Of a DNA stretch of 64,000 nt, positions 48,563 to 62,312 are shown in pieces. The DNA lies in assembly GCA_013398295.1 (NCBI GenBank), contig VZSF01001068.1, positions 283,265 through 347,264 of the forward strand. The letters run 5' to 3'. Made by a program: the position numbers and the translations under genes. The first letter of the stretch is position 1; each line of letters begins with the position of its first letter. The notes under the pieces are model-generated. The model was not told where the DNA came from. It searched no databases and saw only the letters and a program-made list of their open reading frames with translations. This stretch comes from Chionis minor. Lineage: Eukaryota; Chordata; Aves; Charadriiformes; Chionididae.

Positions 48563-49370
48563 ACGAGTTTTCTATCCAGAAGAATGTCAGACGTATGTAT
48601 GTCTTTGTAGGACCGTAGCTTAGACTAGTATGTATGTTCATATATCGACAAATTTATATCCAATGCTTCATAATTATTTTGACGAATTCAGGAATTCTTA
48701 AGTGTTACCCATATTGTTGTTTCTGTAGCTTAGGTGTGTTTTTAATCTATCAGTACATTAGACCGGAGAGCGTTTGCTTTTTGTGTAAACTCAGCACAAA
48801 GTATCAAATGTCCAAATAACTAAGAATACGTCTGGTAGCAGTGTTTGGTGTTTTTAAATAACTGTTGTTCATGTGACTTTCTTTCCTTATATTCAGTTAA
48901 TAGGGTTGGTTTCTTTCCTAAAGAATTGTTATTCCTGGTAGTACGCCGGGAGCGCAGGCTGCAGCGTGCAGGCGTGTGCTCTGGGCTGCAGCCTCACCTC
49001 GCCGACACGGGAATTTCCTGCACTGGTACATCTGAAAACGGAGAATTTGCTTTTGCTGGGGTAGAACAACTGCAAACTGAAATTGTCTCCTGCTCTGTTA
49101 CGCTTTGTTTTGATACACCAGGATAAACTTCAGTAAAGTTATTAAATTCTTTCCACGCATTAAAAAAATGCTCCGATTTCTCTTTCAAACTTGAAAGTGT
49201 AGTCACATCTCTTTTCAAGGGGTCATGAATGTATCACCAAAGCTACATAAATACAGTCGTGGATTTTTCTGTTCAGAAAAATGAAGTTATGACTTTATGT
49301 TCTTTAGAGGTTTGAGGGCTTTTTGTGGGGGGGACGAGCTAATTCTATTTTGTTTTGTTTTTTGCTTTAG

Positions 49371-49501
49371 CTAAAAAACTAGGAATTACTGATGTGCCAG
49401 CTGAGGTGGTTACTTTTATTTCCCATGCAACACAAAACAGATTAAGAACAGTGATAGAAAAAGTGACCGTGATAACCCAGCACCGAATGGAATCGTACAA
49501 A
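49371..49501 (+). CDS. TAF4B: TAF4B exon, C-terminal TAF4 domain after histone-fold helix 2
   Basis: 131 nt, entering with the last two bases of Ala and leaving in phase 0. It encodes KKLGITDVPAEVVTFISHAT, then QNRLRTVIEKVTVITQHRME and SYK. The pattern KK-x-GIT...VV-x-x-SHATQ-x-RL-x-x-x-x-EK is the TAF4-family core following histone-fold helix 2. QHRM at the end agrees with TAF4B (TAF4 has QQKN). Acceptor is TTTTTTGCTTTAG, donor GTAAGT. The level of difference from human TAF4 here is a main argument for the TAF4B assignment. Confidence 0.96.
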
Positions 49502-51479
49502 GTAAGTGTGCCAAGAAAGGTATTGTACGTTACCGAGCGGTAGCGGTGCGGTGTGACGCTGTTTCCTCGTAGCACACGGTAGGTGTTTCGCGTTCGTTGT
49601 GGGCGCAAAGCGTGTTTCAGTGGCAGGTTTGTCCACCTCTGTGAGCAGGAGGAGTGCGGTAGCACTGCTCGCCAGGTGTACCTCCCTCCTCTGCCACACA
49701 GCTGCTGTGTGGAATTACGTTTTCACCCTTCTGTGCTAAAGTCCCTAGCGTGGAGCGCATGGATTGCGCCGAAGGCTGTTCATTCCTGAGGTCTCCTTTT
49801 TTGACCAAGGTAACCACTGATTGGATCAAAAATGCTTCAATATACAGGAACCCATAGTAACTTTACATGTCCTTGGCCGTGAGAAATACTAATATTTTAC
49901 AAAAGCTACCAGTTTGTCTTAAACCAGCGACTGAAGAATTCAGCTGAAAATTCTTTGCTGTAATTAAACAATGATGTTCTCTTTAAAAAAAAAAAAAAAA
50001 AGCTGTTCTGGTTCTGTTGTTAGTGATTGTATTCTCGAAGAAAATGGAAATAATTGAGATATCCTAAACCAGGGGGGAAATTTAAATAAGAATCTGCAAA
50101 CCAGTTTGAAATTCCAATAGATCAAACCTCTTTATTGATCAATATGAAATATCTCTTTTGATAAAAGCAAGATGCTAACAGTTGTTAACCTGGTGTAAAA
50201 GCAAGATGGCAATAAGCAATTGTCTTAAGCTGTCCTTAGATTTCTTTAGTGTGTATATACATTGAGTCGCTCTGGTTTGGTTTTTCACTTGGTTTGGGTG
50301 TGTTTGGGGTTTTTTTGTCCCCCTTGAGTGAAAGCCTGGTCAAACAGCTTTGGGCTGTATCTTTACCCACCTGTTTCCCAAACCTGAGTCACAGCTGGAC
50401 TAATTGCATGTGACATTTGCAAAAAAAAAAGTTTTTGGAATCTGTGATTAGAATCAACATTACTGCGATAGAAAAAAGGATTAAAAATATAACGGCCACT
50501 ATGCCTGTGCATTACCTACACGTACATCTTTCTTTGGGATTGATGGATATATTCTACTATATTGGACTAAAAGTAAAATCTCCTTGTTTCTTTCCAATGC
50601 TCTTCATCACCTTCAGCAGTGTTAAATCCTTCCTTCCTTCTCCTAGGGTGTTGTCTGAGAAGAAAACACTTCATTTAGCCCATGTTAAGCCAAAGATGCA
50701 TTTAAAATAGTATCTTAACAGATTCTTTGGCGGGGTGGGGGGTGGGGGAGTGTTGTCTCTGATGGAACCGTAGCATTTTCATTGCCTTCTGTATATTTCT
50801 TGGTTAATGGTTTTCCTTGATTTTGTAGCATTGCAGTCAAAAAGGAAAATATTATGCAGATAAATGAGATGGAAGTAATACGAATAACTTATGTTTCTGA
50901 CTGACATTCTGAGTGTTCCCCATGTGGCTTATGTCATAAATTCTTATTGTTTGTGGGCTACTAGGAAAGTTTGCATGCTCTTAGTTGTCAGAACGTTCTG
51001 CTATTTTAATTTTAATTAGAGGCTTATTTTGAACTGATTTTTTAGCTATAATGCTGCATCTTGATCATGTCTGTTACTAGTTCGAGATGTGTACAAGTAC
51101 AGGAATTGCAGTTTGTAACCAGGCTTATATCCTATCTCTAGGATTGTTCAGTATGTTAAGCATCTTGGGTGTGTTGGTTTTTTTTTTTTAATTCAGTAAA
51201 TCTGTTTCGTTTATTTTTTTTTTACATTTGATATCACTGGTGCTGGTAAATGAATCCTTGTTTTGTAACTTTGCTTAGATATTAATTAAATAATAAGACT
51301 CTAGTTACGTTATTAAACATAGGCTGTCTTCATTCCCCCAAAATTAAAAAAAAAAAACCAGAAAAATTTGTTTTATTGTTAGTAGAGTGAAAAGATTTAA
51401 ATGTAAAACAGCCATAGTTTTCTTTAAATATATACTCTTGATGAAAATGCATGTTTTCATCACTGTTCTTATTTTACAG
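49502..51479 (+). other. Intron, 1978 bp
   Basis: AT-rich with several A or T runs (17 A near 49986, T runs near 51180 and 51216). A short CpG-richer segment lies at about 49520-49780. No recognised element or gene. Confidence 0.75.
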
Positions 51480-51605
51480 GATGATGAATGGTACGAACAA
51501 GCTACAGACGTCCGATCGCAGTTAAAGTTTTTTGAACAGTTGGAGCGTTTAGAAAAGCAAAGAAAAGATGAACAAGAGAGGGAAATTTTGCTAAAGGCCG
51601 CCAAG
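51480..51605 (+). CDS. TAF4B: TAF4B exon, charged helical segment of TAF4 domain
   Basis: 126 nt, 42 codons, phase 0. It encodes DDEWYEQATDVRSQLKFFEQ, then LERLEKQRKDEQEREILLKA and AK. YEQA-x-DVR-x-QLKFFEQL and EKQRKDEQEREIL are nearly the human TAF4 sequence, whereas human TAF4B has lost several of these residues, so here the protein keeps the ancestral state. The strongly charged segment is expected to form a long helix in TFIID. Acceptor is TTATTTTACAG, donor GTATCT. No stops; length normal. Confidence 0.97.
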
Positions 51606-52008
51606 GTATCTGCTTTACTCTGGTTTTTTTAGACTACGTAACAATTCATAATCTTCAAACAATTATTTAATTTCTTGAAATCTGCTTCATAAACACATTT
51701 TGTTTCTTGTACCAAAAAGATACTGTTGTTGGGACACGACACCTGTGATTCATTAAGTCGTGCTCTCTTATCTGTGATGACTCCAGACCTACCTGACTGG
51801 AAGGCGCCTGCGTTGCCAAGATACAGCTCTGAATTTGATGGGTTCTTGGGGAATATAGGAGACAATGGCTAACATTTGCAAAATAACTTGGTGAAATAAT
51901 TTTCACAATTGCCTTTGAAATTTAATAGATGCCAGGGTTTCTGTGCCCTTTGAAAATCGTAGCCTACGCTTCTAGTATTTAAGCACAATTCAATAAATTG
52001 TTATGGAT

Positions 52009-52060
52009 TTTTTTGAGGCTTTTTACTTCTTGAGTTTTTTGAGGCTTTTTACTTCTTGAG
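52009..52060. repeat. 26-bp exact tandem duplication
   Basis: Two adjacent identical 26-mers, each beginning TTTTTTGAGG and ending ACTTCTTGAG (52009-52034 and 52035-52060). The exactness indicates a recent slippage or duplication event in the intron. Confidence 0.9.
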
Positions 52061-52914
52061 TTTCTAGACTTTTTTTTCTAATAAAAGGTTTTGTTCATTT
52101 GTTTAATTTAAATACCGTATGTTCCATTTGGTGTTCCAGTCACCTCTATATAACTGCATTATTTAATTGATTCATGCCTGTCTTCAGTTAGCTATCAATT
52201 CTTCTGGACTTGTTCCTTGGGAACTTTAATTCCAAAGACTGACTGTTCATATGTACACTAGAACAAACTAAGGCAGTATTGATGAAGACCATACAGGTAT
52301 AGATAAATTTACTGTTTACAACTGCAAATTTAATTACATGTATTATTTCAAACTGCAAATAAGTTTATCCCTTAGTTATCTCAATTTTCATTGCATTTGC
52401 ATTTTCATTCAATTATTTATTGTCTATTGAGAGGAGATTATACAGAACAACTCAGTGCTCAATTGTAGCAGCCTCTGATTTTGTGCCATTAAGGTGCACA
52501 AATTGAGAGATTTTTTCAAAACACCTACCCTTGCTTATTTCAGAAACTTTTTTTCTCAATTTGGCTGCTTTAATCTGTCCTGTTTTCACTTTTCATTTAT
52601 AATTGTTCACATTGTTAAATATTCCACAAATTTCCATGTAGCATACATGCTTTTTGAATATTTAGATGGAAACAGATTTACTGTTTTCATTCTCAACGTT
52701 TATTTCTTAAAAATAAAGAAAGGCTTATTTAATTTTTTATCCTATTTTCTCCATTCAGTGAATACGTCTTGGTGAATCATGTTTTCCTTTCTGCGTATCC
52801 TGCTGCTTGTTTGTTCTGTTGGTTGGCTTTTTTAGTGGACGTTGAGGAAAGTACAGTAGCTTCTAGTCCTTAGTTCAGAAAAGTTTCCCTGACTGCACAA
52901 AGCCTTACGCGTGC

Positions 52915-52970
52915 TGACCTGAGGCTGGGACCTCCTGTTGTCCCTTCCAACCTGAATTACTTCATGATTT
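52915..52970 (+). mobile_element. CR1 3'-terminal fragment
   Basis: GACCTCCTGTTGTCCCTTCC-AACCTGAATTACTTCATGATT matches the sense-strand CR1 3' end (GGTCCCTTCCAACC...ATTCTATGATT). It is the only CR1 piece here lying in the same direction as TAF4B. Very short and diverged; the upstream limit is unclear. Confidence 0.6.
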
Positions 52971-55730
52971 GTTGTTCTTTGGGATTTGGGTTTTTTTCTT
53001 GTTTTAGTCTTGAATTATATAAACTCCGAAGTCAAAATTTAGGAAATAATAAATATGTGGTCAACAAGTTTGATTTCTGTAGATTACAGAAAGAGCAAAT
53101 TAAAGAATTCTACAACAAACAAGTACAAAAAAGTCCTCTGCTTGTTTTGAAGAAATTATTGTAATGAAAATAATGAATGCACAAAGCAACTTCATAACCA
53201 GGAAGTGACAGAAGACAGCTTGACATAAATACATGGTATACTAGAAAAATACACGAATGCATTAAAAACCCAACACCAAACCGCAAAGTGGCCATGGAAT
53301 AGCAATGCTGATTTATCAGTATTAATGTTTAGGAAGACAAGTTGAAGATATTGTGAAACTTTTGGGAGGTGCTTATGCAATGTTGTGATTTAAGTGTAAA
53401 TGCCAGTTTGGAACTGAACTTGCTTTGATTGCGTCGTCCCTTTGCGGAGCACTCAGCTGGCGCCCGACCAGCCTGTTCCCATGGACTGGCGACCTATTGC
53501 AAGACTTAACGTAGGACAGAGTTCGGCAAAATACGGCCAGATTACAACTTTTTATTCTAAATAGTAGATTGTTCATTATTTCCTTAGAATCTAGGTTGCT
53601 GCTCCAATGCAAGACCAACTGTACATTAACAGCAATAACTGCTGAGGTCTTTATTCTGAATTCCTACGTACTAATTCCTTACCTCGGGATTTAGTTTTTT
53701 CTGGTCTTTTATGACCTTGCTTACTTGTCTAAGGAAATCTAAGCCTTTGTGGGAAGGATGCAGGAGTTATGATGACACAGTTATTACTGGGACACGGTTA
53801 AAATCTGCCCCAGCTGCCCTGATAACTAGCGATAAGCATCAGTAACGGTTTCACGTCTGCTGAGTGATATTGGTGTCTGCAGCGGGGGGCGCGATTAAAC
53901 TGGCTCTGGAGCCTGAAATACCCACTATGCAAAGCTGGCGTTTCCCCGATCGTGGCATCTTTGTCACCTTCCCAGTGTTGTGTCTTTAAAGGCTAGAAAA
54001 CTCAGGATTTTAAAATGAGATTTCAATTTCTGAATTTTTTTTCTCCTATAAATGCTTAAATCTAAAAATCAGAATTTTTTTCTTTTATTTTTAACTGTGG
54101 CTTCTTAATGTGCCTTTTAGCTGAATAGAGCAATCTTTTATCTTGCACATGTTTTGGCATGTTATTTTGCAACATGTTTTTAAAGTTATTCAGCAGAATA
54201 ACTTTAGGAAAAGTTTCAAAATTGCCTGCTAGTGGTACCTCAGCTGTTGTCTAGTATGGAAGAGTATAAACAGGTTTAAATTGCACAGTGACAATTCCAT
54301 TTTAATTATTTACCCTTTGGAGGCTTGTTAACATCCAAAGTCCGGGTTTTGACAAAGAATAAGGTAATGAAAGAAATGTTTTGGGCATTGGAGTGGGTGG
54401 TATTAAATAACAGCAAAATAATCAATTGAAAAGATGCTGAAAAATGAAGAATAGATTGAAATGAAAGGAGAGTCAGCACGAGCCTTTGGCAAGTCTTGAA
54501 ACCAATTTGGCAATTTTGCATTAGAATACAATAAAGGGTAAGAAAGATAAGGAATGATGGTCAAAGACAGTGTCGGGCTTGTTGTTTTGGGCAGTGGATT
54601 GGTTTCTTTAGGAAAAGACGATGCTTGACACTAGTGGCCAGATTGATCTGCAACCACAATTTCAGATGTTGCAGTAGGACGTGATTGCAGAATTTGTAAG
54701 CACCCAGATGGGGTTGTTCTTGCTTCAGGAAATGTTTTAGGGAGAATGAGAGATCAAATGAGATGGGGAGATAGATGAAAAAAAAATACTTTAAATTTCT
54801 GACATTCTGAGGAAAGTAACTATCCAAGTTAAAAATAATTGTGAAGCTACCAGACTATCTTTAAAGCAAATTAGGAGTATTATTTGGCTTGTTAAAGGAG
54901 AGAATATTGCAAAAGGTTACATCCCATGCCTGGGAAATACTTGAGAAATAGAAATTTCATACCACAAGCTTAGAAGAATAATGAGTGATGCTTGCATTCC
55001 AGTGAGAGATTTTGGGGGAAGGCAAACTTGACAGGAAAGGAAAAACCATAAGGTATGCTATAGTAGCATAGCATATACAGTAGCATATATAGTAGCAATG
55101 CATCATACAATTTCTTTTTAATTAAAACTCTAAAAACTGAAACCAAGACTATGCTCTTTCAGGAGCTTGCACCATCTCTTGTACCTCGGGGATCTCTGCA
55201 GCACGTTCCACAACGTATGCATGCCAGCCTAGAATGTATGGCCCAAAGCATTGCTCTCATGTACTTCCTAGGAATTCTTTTTATAATAGAAGCGTTTAAA
55301 GTCATCCTGGTCCCCGACACTGTGGGATCCAGTCGTCTCCGCTGCTGGAACGTTCCCGTTTCAAACGTGCAGATGATGCTGTGTCAGACAGGGACACCGG
55401 TACAGGCAGGGACTGCAGCTGCCTCCACTGTCGTCACTTTTGGGTTGTCTCCCGCTACGGGAATAATGGGGTAAAGTAGTAAAGGCGCAATGAGAGGCCG
55501 CAGTGTATGGAAGCACGTACGTGGAGTGCGGTCCCTCGACAGGAAATATTTGAGAGTCAACTCATGGCCTGTTGGATTTCCTGGCTGTGGTGGCTGGAAT
55601 GGGAAATCGCAGGAAGAGCTAGGGGAAGTCTTAAGACTGCAGAAAGGTCAAAAGCCAGACTACAATCACTTGAGGAATTTACCTTTAAAAGAGTAAAAAG
55701 GTTTGACATGGTGTGTGGTGTGTGGACTTT

Positions 55731-56223
<493 letters not shown>

Positions 56224-59200
56224 CAAACAAAGAAAACCCCAAAACAAAATAAAAAACATAAGCAAAGAAACAAAAAACAACAAAACCAAAACAAAGCACA
56301 GGTCTTTCTATCATAAAAGATGTGTTCCTTGCTGCTTTCAAAGCTCTTTCCAAAACCTGGAAAATGCAGTTTTGTGTGTGTCAAATTGAATGAGGTTCTG
56401 GTTCTGGACTAATAGTGGAAATATTTCTGGCACCAGGAGGAATAGGAGTTTGTAGCTGATGATCTTTTTTTTTGTTTGTTTGGTTTTATGTCCGAGTCAT
56501 TTTTTGGAGAGAGTGGTGCTTTCTACAGTAAAGAGATACAGCTTGGGGTTGTCCTTGTTTTCAGAAAATCAAAGAATAATACTTCTGTGATACAACCTAT
56601 AATAAAGTAAATCACGTTAACATTACTGTGTTAATTCATCTGCTCAGACTGGCTAAATGCATGTTTATTTTATTATCAAACTAATCTTGAAAATTAATTT
56701 CCAACATACACATTCTATTAGTCTATTATTTTGAGTGTTCTGTCTTAGTAGCACAAGCCTGTCAAGTTTTGGGGTCTTAAATACGACTATGGCAGGAGTA
56801 AGATCTATTCTGTAGAAAGCGTGATTGCATAAGCAAATGGAAAATTATGTTTAGTGTTTGCAATGTTAATTAATATTTATGGATGATAGTGATTTTTATA
56901 GTGCTATAGGCTGAAGGGCTTTTCTGTTGGAGAGAGCTTGTTGAAATCTGGCAATGCGGATTCCCTTCCGCGCGCACCCTGTGATTAGTTGGCGGGGCTG
57001 CCTCCCTGCGCCGGGGATGAGTTCAGCCGTCACGCCGATTTAATCCTTCCCCTCGCTTCCCAGAGCCCCGTGGATGGGAGGCAGCTTTCCGCGAGATGAA
57101 GCACTCTGCATGGAAAGTTATAACTCACTTCTGACGAGAGTGGAGCAGAGAGGGAATTATTGTGTTGAGATAATTTCTGAATTTTTAGAAATCTGTTATT
57201 TCAATTTTAATGATTTTAAAAGAAATCTTTTTTTAGACCTGTACTCTTGCATTCCACCTCACTGCGGTCGTAACGCTGAATAGGGTTTTACCCTCAGCTA
57301 TGCTGCTTTTAACTTTCACTTTTTATTAACAAAGCTAATGTGAAAGCAAAGTGTTTCATGTTGCCAATTTAATTTCTTTAATTAAAAGTGAAAGTTATAA
57401 GCTGGTACAGCCGTGGGTGAAGTTCTAATGTCATCAATGGGGAAAAATAGGTTTAAAATTGAAACTGTTGGCACAGCAGTGGCTCTCGATAGTACAGCAC
57501 CTGCAGTTGTGACTCAACTTTATTTAATGAAAAAAGATGAATTTGAAGTATTAGAGACTCCCAGTATAGGTATTGGGAAGGGGGAGCAGAGCTGGAAGTG
57601 CCTGAGCTGGGATCAGATGTTGCTACACGCAGGAGACGTGGGTAGGAGGAGAGACCCTGTTGGACATTTTCAAACACAAGTTTAACAAGCTGAGACTTCA
57701 AAATTATTTGAAATGTAATAGGAAGCTTTTTTGTTAGGGGGACAAAATGTAAGAAGGGTGCAGCTTTGACATTAGAAATTACAACAAAATACTGAATAAT
57801 GATCATAATGAGGGACTGTTAGTCTACTCATCCGCGTGGACGCACAGCCTAACCTCCAATTGTAAAAATAATTGTTGCATAGAATTATTACAGGACTACA
57901 GATATCCTTGTTATTTTAAAAAGATTGTTGCGTTCTAATTTAAGACGATTCGATGAAAGACAAAGCTCCCTTTCTTAAAACTCTGCTGTTGCAAGTGTAA
58001 TTAGATGTCTGTTTTTGTGGCATTCCTCCTTAGCGCAAGCAAGGGGAAAAGCTGAGGTTTGGAACATTAGGGAGGTTGGTAACATGTAAATGAAACCCCC
58101 TATTTCTACTGTGTTTTGAATACACACATTTAACATATGCTGCTTTTCATACTTTGAAAGTCTAATATTTCCATAGACCTAATGTGATCTATGCAGTTTT
58201 CAGATAAATAAGATAGCAAGTTCTCTAACACAAAGCACTTTCATTCTTGACAATTAAAATATCAGGCTGTCTGGTCTAATAGAAGTAGCTTGTGTTTGGG
58301 AGAAATGTTAACAAACCTGGTTTGGTGAATAACTTCTCAGTAGGAGACAGCATTTAATGTATTTAAAAGTATGTTATCTGGTTGGGATCAGTCCTAGGTT
58401 TCTCTAGAATTACTATGGGAAGCTAGCTTGCTTCTAAAGGTGTTTATTCATCAACATGAAAATATATTACGTAAACCCAGCTTGCTTTATTTACAGATCT
58501 AGACATGAAGGCTGGGGGGCAGGGAAAGGAGTTGTGATAAACTCCCCGAGAGTATTTGAGTGGGGGGGTTCTGTGATCGGTGGGTGTTTCCGAAGCCTCA
58601 GAGGAAGGGAGGCATTGGTGTGTTTTGATTTTGGAAAAGAGTTTTGGAAAAACGTGTTTCACCAAACAGGTGAGATGCAGCATATTAAGATCTAGATGTT
58701 AGAGGGAAAGGAGAAAGGAAGACAAAACCAACAACGTGAGATGACTTTGAAGAAAAAATTTAAACTGGAATTACAGAAAACCAGAAATGCTTAGTAAGCA
58801 GCTTGACAAAAATAAGTGTAAAATATTAGAATAATTGGTGGGTAAAAATGGTGACATATAAAGAAGCGCTACGAGAGCTGAGCAACAGCAAAATTGTTCA
58901 GACTCTTCAGAGGAAGGAAAAGATGTTCACGTGTGGAATGGAGTGTAAAGAGAAGCCAGTGACATTTTAAAGCTTATCTAGGCACCTCTGTTAAGCTTGA
59001 CATTTTCCTTTGCTTATGTTTGCTTTAACCTGTGTTGTATTGGCATTGAAGAAGCCTTTTATCATTTACATTAGATCAGAAAGGGAAGAATTATTAAAAT
59101 AGTCAATGTTTATACTTTAACACATTTTAGCCTCAATATGCCAATGGCTTTCCTTCTGAAGCCTACTCGTTTGCAAACTGACATGGTAGTCAGCAGGAAT

Positions 59201-61931
59201 GTATTTTAGTCTTAACAATCTGTTTTAAAAAAAAATCTATTGTAATTTCTCTGAACACAAAAAGAAACAGAAAACGGCAGTTAAATTCCTTAATTGTTTT
59301 AGTTACTTATTGTAGTAGTGACACATCCAATGTAAAGTTGGAATTCTACTTGTTTGAAATGCGAGCTAGCCTGAGCTCTTTGAAAAGGCCTTTTTGGGTG
59401 TGTGCTCAAGGAATAACCAGAAACTCATTGCATTATTCTAAATGTAAAAGTAGTTCTGCCTTCACCTTCCATCAAGTACCTTCACCAAACTACTTACTAA
59501 GCATTTCTAGTTCTCTTTAATTCCAGTTTAAATTTTTTCTTTGAAGCCATCTCCTGTATCAGCATCACCTGGTATTTTAAATCTTCATTACTGAAAAAAT
59601 TCCTGTATTTAATATCAGTCAGGAGCTGAGTACCTGTTTTCACCTCTGCAATAATTTTTATTATTGTGAATGAGCTGGAGGTTTAGACAGAGTAGATCAC
59701 CTGCTTTTTTGCCTGCTTTTGGTGCCTGCTTTTTCAGATTATCCTGAAGTCCAGATCTCCTTTTATTTGGTCAGTTACTGAAAAAAAAAAAAAAGAAAAA
59801 AGCCCCAGCTTTCAAATGTGGGGTTTTTTTTATTCTGTAGTGCTTTCCGAGTTTTTCCTTTGCTTATGGAGTCCAGGAAATTGTAATGTTGCTTTGCATC
59901 TATTGCTTTAATTTTTCTTACGATGTCCCCAAACACAATGTAGGTCTGGTATGTTTTCCAGGATTCCATCACTTTCTCGTAGCGACTTGGTAACAATATG
60001 AGAAGTCTGAGCTGGATTCTCCCAGGACACTCTGCTTTCTCCTTAGGCTCAAGTGCTTTTAACGGGTACTTTGCATTTGGCAAATGATTCAGCTTCATTC
60101 AGTAATGTAACAACACTTTGTATTTCTGTACCGCTTTCACTGCCAGGCTCAGAAGGCAACAGAAGTTTGTCGTACATTTATAAATTTGTCATCAAAACCC
60201 ATGAAAGGGCTAAATATGATTTTCCGTACATGGTGCTGGAGAAACTGAGGCACACAGTGATTGAACTGTCATGGCAAAACAACAGAGCAAGGACCGAATT
60301 CAGCTCAGTTCATAAATACGTACTGAAGTCGTCTAGAGAAGCAACTCATTGTTTGGGGGTTTTGTTTGGTTGTTTTTTAACCTAATAGTTACAAATATAA
60401 TCAAGTTCTTAGTAATTGCTCCACTGACCAGAGTCCCAGCTCTCTGGCAGACCCGCCTATTTCAAGAGATGCCTTTTTGTTTGTTAAACATTGACTACAT
60501 CAGATTATCCACCTTTTTCTTTTTGTCTGGCCACAGCAGGTAGAAGGAATCTTGGGCTACGTTAAGTTGGAGTTTCTTTCGTGGTTGGCAGAACTACAAC
60601 ACGAGAGTCTAATTTGGTCATTAGCTGTCTACAGATTTTAACGTCTCCTTACTTTACTGCAGATGCTATTCTGACAAACTGCCTTTTGTGCTACAGGCAC
60701 AAAATCACTAGTAGGTGGTGCTGGAAGATGAAGCTGATGTGCACAGTGGAAGAGTCAAGCACAACTTCTACAAATCTCATTATTGTTTAATTTGGCCATT
60801 CTTTGTCATCTCTGTTTTATATGTGTGCTATATTAGCTGAAAAAATAATCCCAGTTTAGAAAAAAACAAAGCAGAGAAAAGGATAGAGAATTCAGTGTCG
60901 TGGGTGCCCTGTCTGCCAAATCACAGCCAGGGCTCCCTCCAGGTAGATCAACGATATTCCATGTCCCCTTAGCCTTAAAGCCTATCTCTTTGGTTTTCTT
61001 CATGGATTTTCAATTTCTGAGCAGAATATGTTATGAAAAAATTGACACAACGGGAAAAAATCTGAGCACGTGTAAGTTTGCAAGCTAATAGTCTTTCTGA
61101 CTTCAGCGTAGGAAGAGGCAGAGAAGGACAGGCAGGAGAGGGCATAGATATCCATATTCCTTTAGGAGTTGTGCAAATGATAGCACTTCACGTCTCAAAG
61201 AAATACTGAAATAAAACAATTACATCTTCCAGGTATTGGGAACAACAGTTTTCCATGGATGTCGCAAGTTTTATTGCAGCTTCTTACCACTTCCTATGCA
61301 TCTTTTCTGAACGCTGACCAATCATACAATTAAAAAAGTATAATGCATATATTATCTACGTCTCGAGTTTTGAATTCCATCAGTTTGAGTATGCTTAGTG
61401 AGCGTAAATAAGAATTTAGTGACTTCAACATATGGTTGTAAAACAGTCTGTATCTGAAGAAATGTACTGCTGTGGGTTGTTACTGCAATTAAACAGTTAT
61501 TCTTGATGGGTTTTAGAGCTGTTGTTCCTGGGTTTGAAGGAAAATACAAAAGTTGCCATTTGGCAATATTTCTCCAGTTTTAAAAATTACAACATTAGTG
61601 TTATTAGTAGGGCATGGATGAGTTTACCTTATGTTTATTTCCATGGTGTACTCAAAGTAAGCTCATAGGGATAGCAACGTCTCTGTTACGAAGATCTGCT
61701 GTTTAGGAAGGTGACTTCGCAACTGCTTTCTCCACGTTCTCTACCAACAGCTGAATAAAAGCTTAGTTGCAAACAGTAAATTTTTGTAAAATAAGTGATT
61801 ACAAGGAGTTTAAAATCTAAAAGTTTAGATAATGGAAAGGGTGTCACTTCCGCTCTCAAATGCTTGAATTTGTTTGTTTTAAATAATTGCAATCTAAACC
61901 TGTATGGAAACTTTAGCATTGACAAAAACAT

Positions 61932-62037
61932 GGGTTTGGGTTTTTTGTTGGTTTTGGTTTGGGTTTTTTGGAGGGTGGTGGTGTGGTGGTTGTTTTTGTG
62001 TTTTGTGTGGTGTTTTGTTTTGTTTTTTTTTTTAATT
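61932..62037 (+). repeat. G/T-only tract with G-quadruplex potential
   Basis: About 105 bp almost entirely G and T on the + (coding) strand. It has four GGG runs in its first half (TGGGTTTGGGTTTTTTG, GGGTTTTTTGGAGGG), then GTGGTGG repeats and TTTTG runs, ending in a T run. The transcript would be G/U-only about 220 nt upstream of the exon at 62256, outside the normal pyrimidine-tract region. A frame of 74-81 codons over it is a composition artefact. Confidence 0.7.
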
Positions 62038-62255
62038 TAAATCTAGGGTATATCTTATTTACAACTGAATATTTAACAGTCTCTTGGGTGAGGCCTACGG
62101 GTTTGAAATTGCACTTCCATGAACTGAAGCATCCCATCTTTGACACCTTGTATCCTGTTCCCCTTTCTTTGCTATATTTTTAACTTACTGCAACAGATGA
62201 GGGGTTCTTAAACCAGCTGTTAACCTTTTTTCCCCATTTTTTTTTAAACATGTAG

Positions 62256-62312
62256 AGTCGCTCAAGGCAAGAAGACCCAGAGCAAGCTAGACTGAAACAA
62301 AAAGCAAAGGAG
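62256..62312 (+). CDS. TAF4B: TAF4B exon, basic/charged helix (last exon in window)
   Basis: 57 nt, 19 codons, phase 0: SRSRQEDPEQARLKQKAKE. This equals the human TAF4 segment SRSRQEDPEQLRLKQKAKE except for Ala in place of Leu. Human TAF4B has SRSNKEDPEQ. In both human paralogues the next residues belong to a further exon (LQQLELAQ or MQQQELAQ), which is not in this window. Acceptor is a T-rich tract ending ACATGTAG, donor GTAAGC. The coding frame up to here sums to 513 codons without a stop. Confidence 0.96.

Larger units (their letters stand above)
31014..49370 (+). other. Intron, 18357 bp
   Basis: The largest intron in the window, cutting the TAF4-domain coding sequence between ILET and KKLGIT. 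It contains a diverged tandem repeat (about 32430-32760), the ~1.1-kb imperfect palindrome (about 36700-37775), a C-rich tract (41987-42003), a GC/CpG-rich patch (about 42710-43080), a long CR1 fragment (46047-46975) and a CpG island (47945-48290). No nested gene was recognised. Open frames up to 178 codons are confined to the CpG-rich or repeat segments. Confidence 0.75.

Noticed and set aside
55151..55474. 107-codon + strand frame preceded by CTCTTTCAG
   Set aside because: The acceptor-like start is suggestive, but the product has no TAF4-family or other recognisable similarity, and the exons on both sides join without it.
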